This document shows, in pieces, positions 13,971 to 15,809 of a stretch of 15,809 nt of DNA. A program made the position numbers and the translations under genes. Below the pieces are notes generated by a model that made no database searches, was not told where the DNA came from, and saw only the letters and a list, made by a program, of their open reading frames with translations. This DNA is from an uncultured Fidelibacterota bacterium (GTDB taxonomy: Bacteria; Marinisomatota; Marinisomatia; Marinisomatales; TCS55): assembly GCA_913046805.1 (NCBI GenBank), contig CAJWTA010000019.1, forward strand, positions 1 through 15,809, written 5' to 3'. Numbering within the stretch: position 1 is the stretch's first letter; every line of letters begins with the position of its first letter.

Positions 13971-15809
13971 ATGGACTTCAGTTTTTTAGAGCATTTTGAC
14001 CTTAACGTTGTAATGTTAATTATTTTATCTCTATTAATTTTTATCTATTTGTATAGCAAGTATAAGGATGCTTATAAAGCTCTTTACATTTTGCGACTAT
14101 CAATTCTTTTTTTGATGATCTTATATATTTTTAATCCAGTAATTAAATATTCTACTGACAACTACGTTAATCTAAAATGGGCCTTTTTTTTCGATAATTC
14201 TTCAAGTATGAAATTTCACAAAAGCCCTTCTTTAAGTTCAATTAACCTTGGAATAACTGAATTTTTAGACAAACTGAGAAAAAAAGATATCTCTTTCACA
14301 CCTTACGTATTCGATTCAAAAATTTCACCGTCTAAGGGGGATTTAAGCGGAAACGGTTTATCAACAAATATTGGTAATATTGCTAAGTTTTTGGAGCAAA
14401 ACAAAAATGAATTAGCTGGATCAGTAATTATATCAGATGGTATACCAACTGAGGGTGTCGAGCCATCAAAATTATTTAAAAATTTAGGATTACAGGTTCA
14501 TGCATTGGGTATTGGAAGTAAAGCCTCCTTGGTAGATGTTTTTATAAACTCTATTGAAGCTCCAACAGTTGCAATAAAAAATGAAAGAATTAATTTATCT
14601 GTTGAAATTCAATCCATAGGGCAAGTAAATGATGAAGTTAGCATATCTCTGTATGATGAATCGCGATTAATCGCATCAAAATATGTTAATCTTTACGGTC
14701 AAGGTTCTAACTCTATAATAAACTTTCAATTCCAGTCAAAATCGCTTGGTAGGCAAAAATACAAAGTTCAAGTATCATCGATTGCTGATGAAGTAAATAT
14801 TTTGAATAACAGACAAAGCTTTGATCTTTTAATTTTGAAAGAAAAATATAGAGTGGCTCTTTTTACAGGTAGTCCAAATAAAAATACTGCAGTTGTAAAA
14901 AAAACCTTGAAATATAATAACAGAATCGAAGTTGATCATTATTTAAAGATTTCCCCAAAAAAGTTTTCATTGCCTATTAAAAATTTTTGGGAATCAGCAT
15001 ACGACTTAATTTTATTTGAAAACTACCCTATTGAACCTTTGCCTCAAAATTTTGTTAGAATTTTAGCAAAAAAAATTATCTCACAACAAACAGGTATTAT
15101 GTTAATAAGCGGTCCAAATCAAAATAATAAATCTTTGCAAGGTTTAGAGCCTATTTTTGGTATCGAAACTATTGAAGAAAAAAATCCTGAAGACGCCCTT
15201 AGTTATTGGGATTTTTCAGATAATTTTGTTGAGAGTGAAGACCTCCCGCCTTTGACTAAAAATTTTTCAATTAGCTCTTTTGAAAATAGTATTAGAGAAA
15301 TTGCTGTTTTTGAGTCTGGCTGGACATTATTATCACGAAACATAAAGAAAAGAGTTAGAAGTATTATTTTTACATCACCCGATTTAAGTAAGTTATATTT
15401 TTACAATGATAACTTGAATGTCTTTTCAAAAATTTTTTCAGAATCAATAAACTGGTTACTTAGATCAGGCGTATCAACAGAAAATTACTTCAGGATGAAT
15501 AGAGATTTTTTTCAACAAGGAGAAGTTGCACATTTATCTGGTACAAAAACTGGTACCGAAGATTCCTCAGGCTTTTATGTAGATGTTTTTAGAGAGGACA
15601 CATTTGTTCTTTCAGCAGACTTTGATGTTAATACTGAAAAAAATATATGGGTAACAAGTTTTAGGGCTCCGAGTCCTGGAAATTATTTGTACAAAATTTT
15701 TTCGAAAAATAATAAAGAGATGATTCAAAGTACTCCTTTCAATGTTCTAGATAGCCAAATTGAAATCAGTCAAGTTTATTTGAATGAAAAACTTCTAAAG
15801 GAACTATCT
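13971..15809 (+). CDS. Membrane-anchored von Willebrand factor A protein, 3' partial
   Basis: The frame is open from ATG 13971 to the right edge (613 codons) with no stop, so the C-terminus is missing. Two membrane helices occupy residues about 14-32 and 38-55, then a VWA domain starts at about 69 (KWAFFFDNSSSMKF). Its MIDAS metal site looks complete: D75-x-S77-x-S79, T132 (GLSTNIG) and D156 (IISDGIPTEG). After a beta-sandwich-like part (about 195-280) comes a region with YRVALFTGSPNKN and YDLILFENYP, resembling the class I glutamine-amidotransferase-like segment found in large BatA-like/VWA membrane proteins of the FCB group and Planctomycetes. No catalytic cysteine triad is evident, so it is probably structural. 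The ATG abuts the tsaD TAA. Function unknown; a scaffold or chaperone-like role at the envelope is an inference. Confidence 0.75.
   Translation, partial: MDFSFLEHFDLNVVMLIILSLLIFIYLYSKYKDAYKALYILRLSILFLMILYIFNPVIKYSTDNYVNLKWAFFFDNSSSMKFHKSPSLSSINLGITEFLDKLRKKDISFTPYVFDSKISPSKGDLSGNGLSTNIGNIAKFLEQNKNELAGSVIISDGIPTEGVEPSKLFKNLGLQVHALGIGSKASLVDVFINSIEAPTVAIKNERINLSVEIQSIGQVNDEVSISLYDESRLIASKYVNLYGQGSNSIINFQFQSKSLGRQKYKVQVSSIADEVNILNNRQSFDLLILKEKYRVALFTGSPNKNTAVVKKTLKYNNRIEVDHYLKISPKKFSLPIKNFWESAYDLILFENYPIEPLPQNFVRILAKKIISQQTGIMLISGPNQNNKSLQGLEPIFGIETIEEKNPEDALSYWDFSDNFVESEDLPPLTKNFSISSFENSIREIAVFESGWTLLSRNIKKRVRSIIFTSPDLSKLYFYNDNLNVFSKIFSESINWLLRSGVSTENYFRMNRDFFQQGEVAHLSGTKTGTEDSSGFYVDVFREDTFVLSADFDVNTEKNIWVTSFRAPSPGNYLYKIFSKNNKEMIQSTPFNVLDSQIEISQVYLNEKLLKELS

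Overview
The window is AT-rich, gene-dense bacterial DNA with almost no intergenic space. Most of it is housekeeping genes on the + strand. The lipid-independent clues (few Shine-Dalgarno sequences, many TTG starts, an outer-membrane barrel ending in an aromatic-rich strand, a TPR receptor with a characteristic two-helix N-terminal module, and the gene order HNH-trpS-scpA-scpB-rluB-cmk-rpsA-ybbR-tsaD) suggest a marine Gram-negative of the FCB superphylum. Candidatus Marinimicrobia (SAR406) is my best guess. This is an inference from gene content and style; no 16S or other marker that could settle it is present.

Layout. (1) Positions 3-2207 hold the 3' part of a membrane-anchored FlgO/TolB-like plus TPR protein whose N-terminus lies outside the window. 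It converges, with a 4-nt overlap, on a small GNAT acetyltransferase gene on the - strand (2204-2680). (2) From 2735 to the right edge every gene is on the + strand. The first is a YhaM-like OB-fold/HD protein whose HD metal-binding residues are mostly replaced. Next come a small polytopic membrane protein resembling an ECF-transporter S component and an outer-membrane beta-barrel protein. (3) A conserved information-processing block follows: HNH endonuclease, tryptophanyl-tRNA synthetase, condensin partners ScpA and ScpB, an RsuA/RluB-type pseudouridine synthase, cytidylate kinase and a six-domain ribosomal protein S1. (4) The right end carries a YbbR-domain membrane protein, the tRNA t6A enzyme TsaD, and the first 613 codons of a membrane-anchored von Willebrand factor A protein that runs off the window.

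Genes are packed tightly. Stop codons abut the next ATG at three junctions, two junctions are TTGA overlaps in which a TTG start shares bases with a TGA stop, and larger gaps occur only before the HNH gene (47 nt) and before cmk (85 nt). These two gaps are where I place possible internal promoters. The most unusual spot is the S-component/barrel junction near 4200. There the barrel reading frame, including a good signal peptide, has no ATG, GTG or TTG start, and a canonical-looking -1 slippery heptamer sits just before the upstream stop codon.

I saw no tRNA, rRNA, CRISPR array, insertion sequence or integration site. No stretch longer than 100 bases lacks a gene once the barrel gene is extended to its signal peptide.
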